Numbered from the stretch's first letter, positions 16,264 to 25,131 are shown. The stretch is DNA of 64,000 bases from Thermomonas fusca DSM 15424 (GCF_000423885.1 NZ_AUIV01000015.1:7501-71500); one strand, 5' to 3'. Notes: a model not told the origin generated them from the letters alone. Numbers and translations: made by a program.

Positions 16264-18146
16264 TGCGGCGTGTCGTCGAGATAGGTGTAGGCGGTCAGGC
16301 CCGCTTCCAGCGCGGCCTTCAGGCGCTCGCTCTCGTCGGCGGGCAGATGGGCGGCATCGACCTTGGCGGCGTATTCGCGGCGCAGGTCGGCCAGCTTGTA
16401 GCCGACGTAGTCCAGCATCACGTCGGTGGTGTCGCCGCGGCGCTGCTGGACGATGGCGAAGCCCTCGCCACTGACCTTCACCTCGATGGCATCGGTGTCG
16501 CCGAACAGGTTGTGGATGTCGCCGAGGATTTCCTGATAGGCGCCGACGAGGAAGAAGCCAAGGCGGTAGTTCTCGCCTTTGCGCAGCTCGTGCAGCGGCA
16601 GCGAGGAGTCGAGGTCCTCGTTCTCCACGTAGGTGTCGATCTTGCCGTCGGAGTCGCAGGTCAGGTCGGCGATGATGCCGCGCCGGGTCGGCGCTTCGTC
16701 GAGACGCTCGATCGGCACGATCGGAAACACCTGGTCGATCGCCCACACGTCCGGCATCGACTCGAACACGCTGAAGTTGACGAAGTACTTGTCGACCAGC
16801 CGCTCGTTGAGTTCATCGAGCAGGTCACGGTGGCTTTTCTCGTCGTAGGTCAGCCGCGCCTTCACCGCGTGGGCAATCGCGTAGAACAGGTCGTCGATGC
16901 GCGCGCGCTGCACCAGGTCCAGCTGGCCCAGCGCGTACAGGCTCAGGCCTTCCGCATGCGCCTGGGTGGCCTCGTGGAAAACCTCCACCGCCGGCCGCTG
17001 CGCCATCTCCTCGTGCAGCTCGCGCAGCTGGCGCACCGGCGTGGACTCGTCGCTGTGCGATTCCGGCACCCGGCCTTCCGGCGCGCGCTCGACCTCGCTG
17101 ACGTTGGTCACCAGCACCGCGTGGTGGGCGGTCATTGCGCGCCCGCTTTCAGTCAGCAGGCGCGGCGGCACCAGCCCTTCCTCGCGACAAGCTTCGGCCA
17201 GCGGTTGAACAATACTGGAGGCGTAGTGGTGGATGCCGTAGTTGACCGAGTTGTAGCTGCGGCTGCGCGTGCCTTCGTAGTCGATGCCCAGCCCGCCGCC
17301 GACGTCGATATGGGTGATGTGGGCACCCAGCCGCGACAGCTCGACGAAATAGCGGGTGGCCTCGCGCATGCCGGCGGCGATGTCGCGCACATTGGAAATC
17401 TGGCTGCCCATGTGGAAGTGCAGCAGCTGCAGGCAATCGCCCATGCCGGCATCGCGCAGTTCCTTCCACAGTGTCAGCAGCTGGCGCGGATCGAGACCGA
17501 ACTTGGCCTTGTCGCCACCGCTGTTCTGCCACTTGCCGGCGCCCAGCGAGGCCAGCCGCATGCGCACGCCCAGGCCCGGCTTGACCCCAAGCGCCGCCGC
17601 TTCCTCCAGCGCGATCTTCAGCTCGGAGGGCTTTTCGATGACGATGAACGTCTGCAGGCCAAGCTTGCGCCCGATCAGCGCGAGCCGGATGTACTCACGG
17701 TCCTTGTAGCCATTGCAGATGATGGTGCCGCCGGCGCGCGACAGCGCCAGCACCGCCATCAGTTCCGGCTTGCTGCCCGCTTCCAGGCCGAAGCCCTCAC
17801 CATGGTGCGTGGCCAGCGTGCCGGCCACCCCGGCGTGCTGGTTGACCTTGATCGGATAGACCGCGGTGTAGCCGCCGCTGTAGTCCCAGTCCTGCCGTGC
17901 CTGCGCGAACGCGGCCTGCAGCTTGTGCAGGCGGTGACCAAGGATGTCCGGGAAGCGCACCAGCACCGGCAGGTTGCCGCCGTCCGCGAGCGAGGCATCG
18001 ATGACCTCGGGCAGCGCGATCGCTGGGCCGGACGCGCCCTGCGGACGCACGATCACCCGGCCCTGCGCATCGACGTCGAAATAGCCGTCGGCCCAATGCG
18101 GGATCGAATAGGTCTTGCGGGCAAGGTCGGTGGACCAGTGGGACAT
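16260..18146 (-). CDS. speA: biosynthetic arginine decarboxylase
   Basis: This 628-residue PLP enzyme decarboxylates arginine to agmatine, the first step of the arginine route to putrescine. It starts MSHWSTDLARKTYSIPHWADGYF, has the PLP-lysine region YTAVYPIKVNQH, the glycine-rich GGGLGIDYEG and the fold III C-terminal half with FVNFSVFESMPDVW and the GAYQE active-site region. The ATG at 18146 fits the family N-terminus. It diverges from speE (spermidine synthase); the 168-base gap carries matching TACAAT boxes on each strand. The stop overlaps the start of the acyltransferase gene by four bases. No agmatinase or agmatine deiminase gene is in the window. Confidence 0.97.
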   Translation of the reverse strand: MSHWSTDLARKTYSIPHWADGYFDVDAQGRVIVRPQGASGPAIALPEVIDASLADGGNLPVLVRFPDILGHRLHKLQAAFAQARQDWDYSGGYTAVYPIKVNQHAGVAGTLATHHGEGFGLEAGSKPELMAVLALSRAGGTIICNGYKDREYIRLALIGRKLGLQTFIVIEKPSELKIALEEAAALGVKPGLGVRMRLASLGAGKWQNSGGDKAKFGLDPRQLLTLWKELRDAGMGDCLQLLHFHMGSQISNVRDIAAGMREATRYFVELSRLGAHITHIDVGGGLGIDYEGTRSRSYNSVNYGIHHYASSIVQPLAEACREEGLVPPRLLTESGRAMTAHHAVLVTNVSEVERAPEGRVPESHSDESTPVRQLRELHEEMAQRPAVEVFHEATQAHAEGLSLYALGQLDLVQRARIDDLFYAIAHAVKARLTYDEKSHRDLLDELNERLVDKYFVNFSVFESMPDVWAIDQVFPIVPIERLDEAPTRRGIIADLTCDSDGKIDTYVENEDLDSSLPLHELRKGENYRLGFFLVGAYQEILGDIHNLFGDTDAIEVKVSGEGFAIVQQRRGDTTDVMLDYVGYKLADLRREYAAKVDAAHLPADESERLKAALEAGLTAYTYLDDTPQ

Positions 18147-18173
18147 CGCGGCAACTCCGGAAAACAGGCGCGC

Positions 18174-18179
18174 ATTGTA
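18174..18179 (-). promoter_or_regulatory. possible -10 element of speA
   Basis: Read on the minus strand this is TACAAT, followed by GCGCG, 28 bases before the speA ATG. The -35 region is not well conserved. Confidence 0.4.
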
Positions 18180-18274
18180 GGGCCGCGCCCGTCCTGCTGC
18201 GGTGACACCGCCGGCCTGCCGCCGCCCGGGCGCGCCCGGCAGGCCGCCACGACATCGCAGGAAACTCCTTTCGC

Positions 18275-18280
18275 TACAAT
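18275..18280 (+). promoter_or_regulatory. possible -10 element of speE
   Basis: TACAAT followed by GCGCG lies 35 bases before the speE ATG. The same TACAATGCGCG string is found on the opposite strand before speA, giving a symmetrical divergent promoter pair. No strong -35 box is visible. Confidence 0.45.
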
Positions 18281-18314
18281 GCGCGGTTACCACGATTCCC
18301 CGGAACCCCGCGCC

Positions 18315-19169
18315 ATGACCGACTCCAACTGGCTGTACGAGAACTTCGACAAGGCCGGCTCGTCCATCGGCTTCCGCATCACCGGCAAACTGGACGAAGT
18401 GCAGTCGCCGTTCCAGAAGATCGAGATCTTTGAATCGACCGACTGGGGCAACGTCATGCTGATCGACGGCGCGATGATGCTGACCAGCCGCGACAACTTC
18501 CTCTACCACGAGATGATGTCGCACCCGGCGCTGTTCACCCACGCCGGCCCGAAGCGCGTGGTCATCATCGGCGGCGGCGATTGCGGCACGCTGCGCGAGG
18601 TGCTGCGCCATCCGGGCGTGGAAAAGGCCGTGCAGTGCGACATCGACGAGCAGGTCACGCGCATGGCGGAGAAGTACTTCCCCGAGCTGTGCGAATCCAA
18701 CAATGATCCGCGCGCCGAGCTGCTGTTCGACGACGGCATCGCCTACATGGCCAACTGCGCGCCCGGCAGCGTGGACATCGTGATCGTGGATTCCACCGAT
18801 CCGGTCGGCCCGGCCGAAGGCCTGTTCAACCAGGCCTTCTTCGAGAGCTGCCACCGCGCCCTCAAGGATGACGGCATCCTGGTGCAGCAGAGCGAATCGC
18901 CGCTGGTGCTGCTGGACCTCATCCGCGAGATGCGCACGGAGATGGGCAAGGCCGGCTTCGCCAGCTTCCAGACCCTGCCATTCCCGCAGCCCTGCTATCC
19001 CACCGGCTGGTGGAGCTGCACCATGGCGAAGAAGGCCGCCGGCGCCGATTTCGGTTTCCGTGAGGCCGACGCCCGCGGCAAGGGCTTCGCCACGCTCTAT
19101 TACACCGCCGACATCCACAAGGGCGCGCAGAGTCTGCCGCCATTTGTGACGGCCGCCCTGAAAGCCTGA
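18315..19169 (+). CDS. speE: spermidine synthase
   Basis: The 284-residue polyamine aminopropyltransferase carries the SAM-fold glycine motif VVIIGGGDCGTLREVL, the acidic substrate residues in QCDIDEQVTRMA and VIVDSTDPVGPAEGLF, and QSESP. It transfers an aminopropyl group from decarboxylated SAM to putrescine. The ATG at 18315 begins MTDSNWLYENFDKAGSSIGF, the family N-terminus. It is divergently paired with speA, so two enzymes of one pathway share the promoter region. SpeD, needed to supply decarboxylated SAM, is not in the window. Confidence 0.96.
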   Translation: MTDSNWLYENFDKAGSSIGFRITGKLDEVQSPFQKIEIFESTDWGNVMLIDGAMMLTSRDNFLYHEMMSHPALFTHAGPKRVVIIGGGDCGTLREVLRHPGVEKAVQCDIDEQVTRMAEKYFPELCESNNDPRAELLFDDGIAYMANCAPGSVDIVIVDSTDPVGPAEGLFNQAFFESCHRALKDDGILVQQSESPLVLLDLIREMRTEMGKAGFASFQTLPFPQPCYPTGWWSCTMAKKAAGADFGFREADARGKGFATLYYTADIHKGAQSLPPFVTAALKA

Positions 19170-19258
19170 CCCGCCGGGGGCAGCCCCCCCACTGCCGCCG
19201 GAAAACCGCATACCATCGAACTGTCGCAACACGGCGGCGCTGGCGTGCAGGAGCCCGG

Positions 19259-21184
19259 ATGGAAATGACCCGGTTGCTGCGAAAGACAAGCCTGCTGCTG
19301 GCACTCGTGCTGGCGGCCAGCTCGGGTGTGGCCGCCGAACCCGCCACCCAATCCACCGCCCCGAGCGTCGCGACGGCGTCGGCCCAGCCGTCGGCAAGTC
19401 GCTTCGATGCAATCTTTGCCGAGGTCATCGGTCCGGGCTCGATGGACATGACCTGGGAGGACTACGAGGCCCGCCTGCAGCAACTGCGCGTGCTGCTGCC
19501 GCAGGGGGATCGCAAGCGCGAGGTGCAATTCCGTTCGGTCTACTGCACCAGCGAGCGCTGGAAGGACCCGAAGCAGGGGCTGGCCTATGCCGACGAGGCC
19601 CAGCGCCGCGCCCAGGCGGCGGGCGACCTGGCCTCAAGGGGACGCGCGCAGTACTGCCGGATCGGCTATGTGCAGGAGCTTGAAGGTGCCGGGCAGGCCT
19701 TGCTCGAAGCCGACCGCATGGTAAGCATGCTGGAGAATTCATCGGAGTCGCAGCTGCTCGGTGAGGCATTGACCGAACGCGGCTCGCTGCTTTCGCAGCA
19801 GGGCGAGCAGGCCAAGGCCCTGCTGGATTTCCAGCGCGCCCGCGCCAGCTTCCGCCAAGCCGGGATCGACCACGAGATCGACTCGCTGATGCTGTGGATC
19901 GCGATCACCTATCGCCGCATTGGCGACTGGACGCAGGCCGAACGCTATTTCACCCACTCTGTGGAGAGGATGCAGGACAAGCAGGACTGGGATCGGGTGA
20001 TCACCGACCTGGTGCAGCTCGGCTACCTGTACGACGAGTCGGGCAATCCCCAGAAGGCGAAGGCTTCTTTTGCGCGCGCGATCGAGGTTGCCCTTGCCCA
20101 CAAGGAACCCCTGAGCGCCGCCAATGCACGCGTAGGCCTGGCCGCCGCGCAGGTGTCACTCGGCGAGCACGACGCCGCCCTGGCCAGCCTGGCGCAGGCA
20201 CGTGCTGCCTTCGAGGCGGAAAGTCGCCATGGCAACGACGACATGCTGCTGCTGCTGACCGGTCAGGCGCTTGCCGGCAAGGGCCGGCACCTGGAGGCGA
20301 TGGACCGCTACGCGCAGGCGCTGCCGTTGATCGAGAAGGACGGCAACCAGCGCTACCTTGCCCTGCTCTACCAGGCGCGCGCCGCCAGCCAGGAGGCGCT
20401 GGGGAACGCCGGGCAGGCGCTGGCCGACTACAAGCGCTACTCGACGCTGCAGACCTCCCTGCAAGGCAAGATGCGGCTGGAGCAGAGCCGGCTGCTGGAA
20501 TACGAATACGAGATCCGCAAGCGCGAGTTCGAGAACCACCGGCTGCGCGCCGAGGCCAGCACCCGCAAGGCGCAGCTGAAGGCGCTCGAACGGGTGCGCG
20601 GCTGGCAGACCCTGGCCCTGCTGCTGGGCGTGCTGCTGCTGGCGGTGCTGACGGCACTGGCGCTGCGCCAGCGCCAGCGCACGCTCCGCCTGCGCACGCT
20701 GGCGATGACCGACCCGCTGACCGAGGTGGCCAGCCGCCGCGCCATCGAGAAGAACGTCGAGCAGGCGCTGGCAGAAGCTGCGCGGACGCAGAAGCCGCTC
20801 ACGGTGCTGCTGTTGGACCTGGATCATTTCAAGACGATCAACGACCGCTACGGCCATGCCGCGGGCGATGCCGTGCTGCGCGCCACCACCGTGGCCTGGC
20901 AGGCGCAGCTGCGCGGGCGCGACCTGCTGGGACGGATCGGCGGCGAGGAATTCGTGGTGGTCTGCGTGGACGCCAACCGCGAGCAGGCGCTGATGATCGC
21001 TGACCGCCTGCTGGATGCCACCCGTACCCTGCAGCTGCCGGACATCGACCCGGCGCTGCACGTCCGCACCAGTATCGGCGTTGCCGAAGCGCTCCCCGAC
21101 GACACCCGCGAATCCCTGTTTGCGCGCGCCGATGCGGCGCTCTATCGCGCCAAGCACGAAGGCCGCGACCGGGTGGAAGAGTAG
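19259..21184 (+). CDS. TPR-containing membrane diguanylate cyclase (GGEEF)
   Basis: The 641-residue protein has a signal peptide or N-terminal membrane helix (residues ~5-26), a periplasmic TPR region (~60-400), a coiled coil, a membrane segment (TLALLLGVLLLAVLTALAL, ~445-465) and a cytoplasmic GGDEF domain. The active site is GGEEF at residues 561-565. An inhibitory-site RxxD is present as RGRD at 552-555, exactly five residues before it, so an active enzyme with product feedback is expected. It would make c-di-GMP in response to a signal sensed through the TPR part. It stands alone between speE and glnB. The signal is unknown. Confidence 0.9.
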   Translation: MEMTRLLRKTSLLLALVLAASSGVAAEPATQSTAPSVATASAQPSASRFDAIFAEVIGPGSMDMTWEDYEARLQQLRVLLPQGDRKREVQFRSVYCTSERWKDPKQGLAYADEAQRRAQAAGDLASRGRAQYCRIGYVQELEGAGQALLEADRMVSMLENSSESQLLGEALTERGSLLSQQGEQAKALLDFQRARASFRQAGIDHEIDSLMLWIAITYRRIGDWTQAERYFTHSVERMQDKQDWDRVITDLVQLGYLYDESGNPQKAKASFARAIEVALAHKEPLSAANARVGLAAAQVSLGEHDAALASLAQARAAFEAESRHGNDDMLLLLTGQALAGKGRHLEAMDRYAQALPLIEKDGNQRYLALLYQARAASQEALGNAGQALADYKRYSTLQTSLQGKMRLEQSRLLEYEYEIRKREFENHRLRAEASTRKAQLKALERVRGWQTLALLLGVLLLAVLTALALRQRQRTLRLRTLAMTDPLTEVASRRAIEKNVEQALAEAARTQKPLTVLLLDLDHFKTINDRYGHAAGDAVLRATTVAWQAQLRGRDLLGRIGGEEFVVVCVDANREQALMIADRLLDATRTLQLPDIDPALHVRTSIGVAEALPDDTRESLFARADAALYRAKHEGRDRVEE

Positions 21185-21190
21185 CGTCGG

Positions 21191-21529
21191 CTACAGCGCG
21201 TCGCCGTCCAGTTCACCGGTGCGGATGCGCACCACCTGCTCCAGATCCCAGACGAAGATCTTGCCGTCGCCGATCTTGCCGGTGCCGGCCGTCTTGATGA
21301 TCGCTTCGGCCACCGCTTCCACGCGGTCGTCGGTGACGGCGATTTCCAGCTTGATCTTGGGCAGGAAATCCACCACGTATTCGGCGCCGCGATACAGCTC
21401 GGTATGGCCCTTCTGGCGCCCGAACCCCTTCACCTCGGTGGCAGTGATGCCGGCCACGCCGACCTCCGCCAGCGCTTCGCGCACATCGTCGAGCTTGAAC
21501 GGCTTGATCACCGCCATCACCATTTTCAT
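21191..21529 (-). CDS. glnB: nitrogen regulatory protein P-II
   Basis: The 112-residue PII trimer protein starts MKMVMAVIKPFKLDDVREAL and has the T-loop KGFGRQKGHTELYRGAEYVVDFLPK (about 21358-21432) with the uridylylation Tyr of AEY, then TGKIGDGKIFV. It senses ATP/ADP and 2-oxoglutarate and controls glutamine synthetase adenylylation and NtrB. No amtB is adjacent, which favours GlnB over GlnK, but sequence alone does not separate them. A second ATG one codon upstream (21532) is possible; AGGAG precedes both. It converges on the diguanylate cyclase gene with six bases between the stops. Confidence 0.95.
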   Translation of the reverse strand: MKMVMAVIKPFKLDDVREALAEVGVAGITATEVKGFGRQKGHTELYRGAEYVVDFLPKIKLEIAVTDDRVEAVAEAIIKTAGTGKIGDGKIFVWDLEQVVRIRTGELDGDAL

Positions 21530-21689
21530 CATCGACTCTCCTGCCTGATGTGGTGAGCATATCGCGGGCGATGCGGGCATACTTGCACCCGCAGGATCGG
21601 ACTTTCCCCACCCCGCTCCGGGCCCCGCACCGACGGCGCGCGCACATCCTCCCGCGCATGCTGGCGACACCCTGCAGGAGGCCCCTCCG

Positions 21690-21971
21690 ATGACATCCGC
21701 ACGCATGATCGACCTGACCCAACTCGACGAACTTGCCCGCCGCCTCAGCAGCCTGGTCCCGCCGGGCCTGCGCGATGGCCGCGAGGAGCTGCAGCAGAAT
21801 TTCAAATCGGTGCTGCAGGCCGGGCTGGGCAAGCTGGACCTGGTGACCCGCGAGGAATTCGACGTGCAGCGCGCGGTGCTGGCGCGCACGCGCGACAAGC
21901 TGGAAGCGCTGGAGCGCCAGCTGGCCGAACTGGCCGAGGCCAGCGACCGCACCGACGCCGCGCGCCACTGA
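21690..21971 (+). CDS. ubiK: ubiquinone biosynthesis accessory factor UbiK
   Basis: The 93-residue protein is of the UbiK/YqiC (BMFP) family: a helical N-terminal half with LTQLDELARRLSSLVPPGLR and a C-terminal coiled coil (REEFDVQRAVLARTRDKLEALERQL, about 21850-21925). UbiK trimers assist the late, soluble ubiquinone-synthesis complex, in which UbiJ also acts; ubiJ and ubiB lie at 53995-56291. It diverges from glnB and is followed 11 bases later by comM, an arrangement common in gammaproteobacteria. Confidence 0.9.
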   Translation: MTSARMIDLTQLDELARRLSSLVPPGLRDGREELQQNFKSVLQAGLGKLDLVTREEFDVQRAVLARTRDKLEALERQLAELAEASDRTDAARH

Positions 21972-21982
21972 GGGCTGCCACC

Positions 21983-23500
21983 ATGAGCCTTGCGATCGTG
22001 CACAGCCGTGCGCGGGTGGGCGTGCGTGCGCCCGAAGTGCGGGTGGAGGTGCATCTGGCCGGCGGCTTGCCGTCGATGTCCATCGTCGGCCTGCCGGAAG
22101 CGGCGGTGCGCGAAGCCAAGGATCGGGTGCGCGCGGCGATCCAGTGCGGGCAGTTCGAATTCCCCGCCCGCCGCATCACCGTCAACCTCGCCCCCGCCGA
22201 CCTGCCCAAGGACGGCGGCCGCTACGACCTGGCCATCGCGCTGGGCATCCTTGCCGCCAGCGGCCAGCTGTCGGTGGAAGCGCTGGACGGCTGGGAGTTC
22301 ATCGCCGAGCTGGCCCTGACCGGCGAGCTGCGCGCAGTGGATGGCGCGCTCGCCGCCGCGATGGCCACCGGCAACAGCGGGCGGCGCCTGCTGGTGGCCC
22401 CGGGCAACGGCGAAGAGGCCGCATTGGCAGCCGCCAGCGTGGAAGTGCGCACCGCGCGCACGTTGCTGGAAGTCTGCGCGGCGCTGGACGGCCGCAAGAC
22501 ACTGCCACTGGCCATTCCGCGCGCCTGCGCGGAAACCCCGATGCCGGACTTGGCCGACGTGCGCGGACAGGCCCAGGCGCGGCGCGCACTGGAAATCGCG
22601 GCGGCCGGCGCCCACCACCTGTTGCTGGTGGGGCCACCCGGCAGCGGCAAGACCCTGCTGGCTTCGCGGCTGGGCGGCATCCTGCCGGAACCCAGCGATG
22701 CCGAGGCGCTGGAAGCCGCCAGTATTGCTTCCGCCAGCGGCCGCGGGCTGGACCTGACGCGCTGGCGGCAGCGGCCGTTCCGCGCCCCGCACCACACCGC
22801 CAGCGCAGCGGCGCTGGTCGGTGGCGGCAGCGACCCACGGCCCGGAGAAATCTCGCTGGCCCATCACGGCACCCTGTTCCTCGATGAGCTGCCCGAATGG
22901 AGCCGGCACGCGCTGGAGGTCCTGCGCGAACCGCTGGAGTCCGGCAGCGTGAGCATTTCGCGCGCCGCCAGGCAGTGCGAGTTCCCGGCGCGCTTCCAGC
23001 TGGTGGCAGCGATGAATCCGTGTCCGTGCGGCTGGGCCGGCGATCCGTCCGGACGCTGCCTGTGCAGCGACGAGGCGATCCGCCGCTACCGCGGCCGCAT
23101 TTCCGGCCCGCTGCTGGAGCGCATCGACCTGCATATCGAGGTGCCGCGGCTACCGCCCACCGCGCTGCGCACCGACGGCCCGCCAGGCGAAGCCAGCGCC
23201 CTGGTGCGCGCGCGCGTGATCGCGGCACGCGCTCGCCAGTACAACCGCTGTGGGCAGGCCAACGCCCGTCTCGACCAGGCCCAGACCAATGCCTTCTGCC
23301 GCCTGTCCCCGCGCGACACCGCCCTGCTGGAACGCGCGGTCGACGGCCTGCAGCTGTCTGCGCGCTCGCTGCACCGGATCCTGCGCGTGGCCCGCACCAT
23401 CGCCGACCTGGCCGGCAGCGACACCATCGAAACCGCGCACCTGACCGAAGCGATCGGCTACCGCAAGCTGGAACGCGGGCGTGAACGCGCGGCGGCATGA
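21983..23500 (+). CDS. comM: ComM/YifB-type Mg-chelatase-like AAA+ ATPase
   Basis: The 505-residue protein has the Lon-protease-like N-terminal domain of the YifB family (ALAIVHSRARVGV..., with VEVHLAGGLPSMSIVGLPEAAV) and the AAA+ core: Walker A VGPPGSGKTLLASRL, FLDELPEW (Walker B) and a cysteine set CPCG...CLCS...R in a zinc-ribbon-like insert. ComM is a hexameric helicase that widens branch migration during natural transformation in Vibrio and Acinetobacter. Here it points to competence or general recombination. It ends 9 bases from the convergent SagB-like gene. Confidence 0.93.
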   Translation: MSLAIVHSRARVGVRAPEVRVEVHLAGGLPSMSIVGLPEAAVREAKDRVRAAIQCGQFEFPARRITVNLAPADLPKDGGRYDLAIALGILAASGQLSVEALDGWEFIAELALTGELRAVDGALAAAMATGNSGRRLLVAPGNGEEAALAAASVEVRTARTLLEVCAALDGRKTLPLAIPRACAETPMPDLADVRGQAQARRALEIAAAGAHHLLLVGPPGSGKTLLASRLGGILPEPSDAEALEAASIASASGRGLDLTRWRQRPFRAPHHTASAAALVGGGSDPRPGEISLAHHGTLFLDELPEWSRHALEVLREPLESGSVSISRAARQCEFPARFQLVAAMNPCPCGWAGDPSGRCLCSDEAIRRYRGRISGPLLERIDLHIEVPRLPPTALRTDGPPGEASALVRARVIAARARQYNRCGQANARLDQAQTNAFCRLSPRDTALLERAVDGLQLSARSLHRILRVARTIADLAGSDTIETAHLTEAIGYRKLERGRERAAA

Positions 23501-23509
23501 TGGCTTCGA

Positions 23510-24727
23510 CTAGCGTGGCCAGGCACGCCGGTTGGGATCCAGCTCATATGTCTCCATCCGGTCCGCGCGCGGACCGATGCCGCAAACCGCAAGCGGGCTT
23601 TCGGACCACGGCTCCAAGCCAAAAGCGCGCTCGATGTCGACTTCGTTGATTGCGGCTGTCACGAAGCTTCCCAGCCCGGCTTCGGTGGCACTGAGCAACA
23701 AGGTCTGCGACAGGTGGCCGACGTCGAGGATGCAGACGCGATAAGCCTTCGGGTGGTGCCGGTACTTCCAGAAATTCCGGTAGAAGCGTGGCGCCAGAAC
23801 ACAGAGCGCATGGGCCTCCGCGAAATACGGCTGGCCGCCGACGGCGATCCACGCCAGATAGTCGAGCGCCCCCTTCCCCTGTGCCACGGGATGCCTCCCC
23901 GCATCCGCGAGGATCCCGGCGGCATCCATCGGCAGGGCCTGCAGCGCGTGCCGGGCCGGCAGATAGTGGTAAAGCCCGGGCGCAAGACCATCGACCCGAC
24001 GGGCGATGACGTAGCACTCGGTGGGATGGAGGGCGCCGCCCGAGGGACTGGTGCGCTTGAGGACATCGAAGTCGTCCGCGCCCCGGACGCGCCCGCGCTC
24101 CGCGAAGGTCCGCTTAAGGACCTGTGCCAGGCCCGTCAATGGCAGCATCCGCCCGACGTCGAAATTGCGGCAACTGGTACGCGCATCCAGAAGTTCGTCA
24201 TAGGCAGCGCGAGGGGCGGATGGCAGGACGGTGATCGCGCCGCCGTCGGCGCGCTCATGCAGCATGGGCGGCGGCACGCCGTAGGCACGACGCAGGCCTT
24301 CGGCATTGTGCAGGCCGGCATCTTCAACCTCGCCTGCGGCATCGATGCCACCCCAGCGCGAGGCGCGATGATAGTCCGCGGCAATCCCATGCCAATGCAG
24401 GGCACGCACGCGCTCGTCTTCCCTGCGCCGGTGCGCCCATGGTCCGGTGCTGCCCACCAGCAGTCCCGAGCGAAGCAGGCGCCGCACGCGCGACGCGCCA
24501 TGGCGCATCCGCACGGGCGCCGCATCCACCCAGTCGCTGGGGCTGGTTTCTCCGAGCAGCACGACTTCCGCGGCATCCAACTCGAACTCGCCCTGCAGTG
24601 CCGGCGCATGGGCAAGCCAGCGCATGCGGCTGACCACTCCCGTTCCCCCCGCCAGCAGCGCCTCCAGATCGAAACGGGTCTCTTCGCGGGACTCGATTCG
24701 CAGCAGCGCACATCGCCTGATCCGCAT
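23510..24727 (-). CDS. SagB-type putative peptide-maturation dehydrogenase
   Basis: The 405-residue protein has a variable N-terminal half and a C-terminal nitroreductase/SagB-like domain (from about residue 180): SPSGGALHPTECYVIARRV, GLYHYLPARHAL, GHLSQTLLLSATEAGLGSF. These are hallmarks of the FMN-dependent dehydrogenases that oxidise azolines in thiazole/oxazole peptides. It matches what I recall as the 'putative peptide maturation dehydrogenase' family of Xanthomonadaceae. It diverges from the small peptide gene at 24829. No YcaO cyclodehydratase is found in the window, so the usual SagB substrate would not be made locally. The start at 24727 (MRIRRCALLRIE) is preferred; the frame extends to an alternative at 24802. 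Activity on the neighbouring peptide is inference. Confidence 0.88.
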   Translation of the reverse strand: MRIRRCALLRIESREETRFDLEALLAGGTGVVSRMRWLAHAPALQGEFELDAAEVVLLGETSPSDWVDAAPVRMRHGASRVRRLLRSGLLVGSTGPWAHRRREDERVRALHWHGIAADYHRASRWGGIDAAGEVEDAGLHNAEGLRRAYGVPPPMLHERADGGAITVLPSAPRAAYDELLDARTSCRNFDVGRMLPLTGLAQVLKRTFAERGRVRGADDFDVLKRTSPSGGALHPTECYVIARRVDGLAPGLYHYLPARHALQALPMDAAGILADAGRHPVAQGKGALDYLAWIAVGGQPYFAEAHALCVLAPRFYRNFWKYRHHPKAYRVCILDVGHLSQTLLLSATEAGLGSFVTAAINEVDIERAFGLEPWSESPLAVCGIGPRADRMETYELDPNRRAWPR

Positions 24728-24760
24728 GCGTCCATCCGGTTGAAAACACGATCTTGCCGC

Positions 24761-24789
24761 TTGCTGCCAAGCAGCGACAAGGGTAGCGT
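24761..24789 (+). promoter_or_regulatory. candidate promoter/operator for the precursor-peptide gene
   Basis: In the 101-base gap between the divergent dehydrogenase and peptide genes, TTGCTG (24761-24766) and TAGCGT (24784-24789) are 17 bases apart, a permissible but weak sigma-70 pair. A small inverted repeat GCTGC-CAA-GCAGC (24763-24775) overlaps the -35 and could be an operator. A good ribosome site, AGGGG, precedes the peptide ATG. Confidence 0.3.
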
Positions 24790-24828
24790 CGCCGGCACGC
24801 ACGTCCTACCACCACAGGGGAACCCACG

Positions 24829-25131
24829 ATGGCTACCAAGAAGGGCGCCAAGCCCGCACCGCTTGATCCGAAAGTCACCAGGAAGCTGCTGGAAAAATTG
24901 GCTACCGACAATGATTTCCGCCGTCTGTTCAAGAAGGATGCCCATGCGGCTCTGGCGCAGGTGGGATACAAGGTGGAGGCAGGAGCGAGCTCCGCGGGCG
25001 GGTGCATGCAGTTGGCACCGACCGACCGCATCGCCCCCAAGGCCAAGATCGCGCGGGACCGGGCCAAACTGGAAAGCGCGTTGAACGTGCCAGTCAGCTT
25101 CCTGTGTGCGAAGCAGTTCAGCGCGGACTGA
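24829..25131 (+). CDS. NHLP/Nif11-related RiPP precursor peptide
   Basis: The 100-residue protein has no signal peptide. Residues ~17-47 read LLEKLATDNDFRRLFKKDAHAALAQVGY, a helical leader in the style of Nif11/NHLP precursors (Leu..Phe..Phe..Asp..AL..Gly). The tail (48-100) holds a small-residue stretch AGASSAGGCM with Cys59 after a Gly-Gly pair, and a second cysteine, Cys93, in SFLCAKQ. It matches my recollection of the 'putative modified peptide / NHLP-related RiPP peptide' family that co-occurs with the divergent SagB-like dehydrogenase and with the nucleotide cyclase at 25354. The modification, cleavage site and product are unknown. A hairpin follows at 25201. Confidence 0.85.
   Translation: MATKKGAKPAPLDPKVTRKLLEKLATDNDFRRLFKKDAHAALAQVGYKVEAGASSAGGCMQLAPTDRIAPKAKIARDRAKLESALNVPVSFLCAKQFSAD

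Noticed and set aside
16347..18314. Plus-strand open frame antisense to speA and continuous with speE
   Set aside because: Only the part from 18315 matches a protein family (SpeE); the rest is the complement of speA codons.
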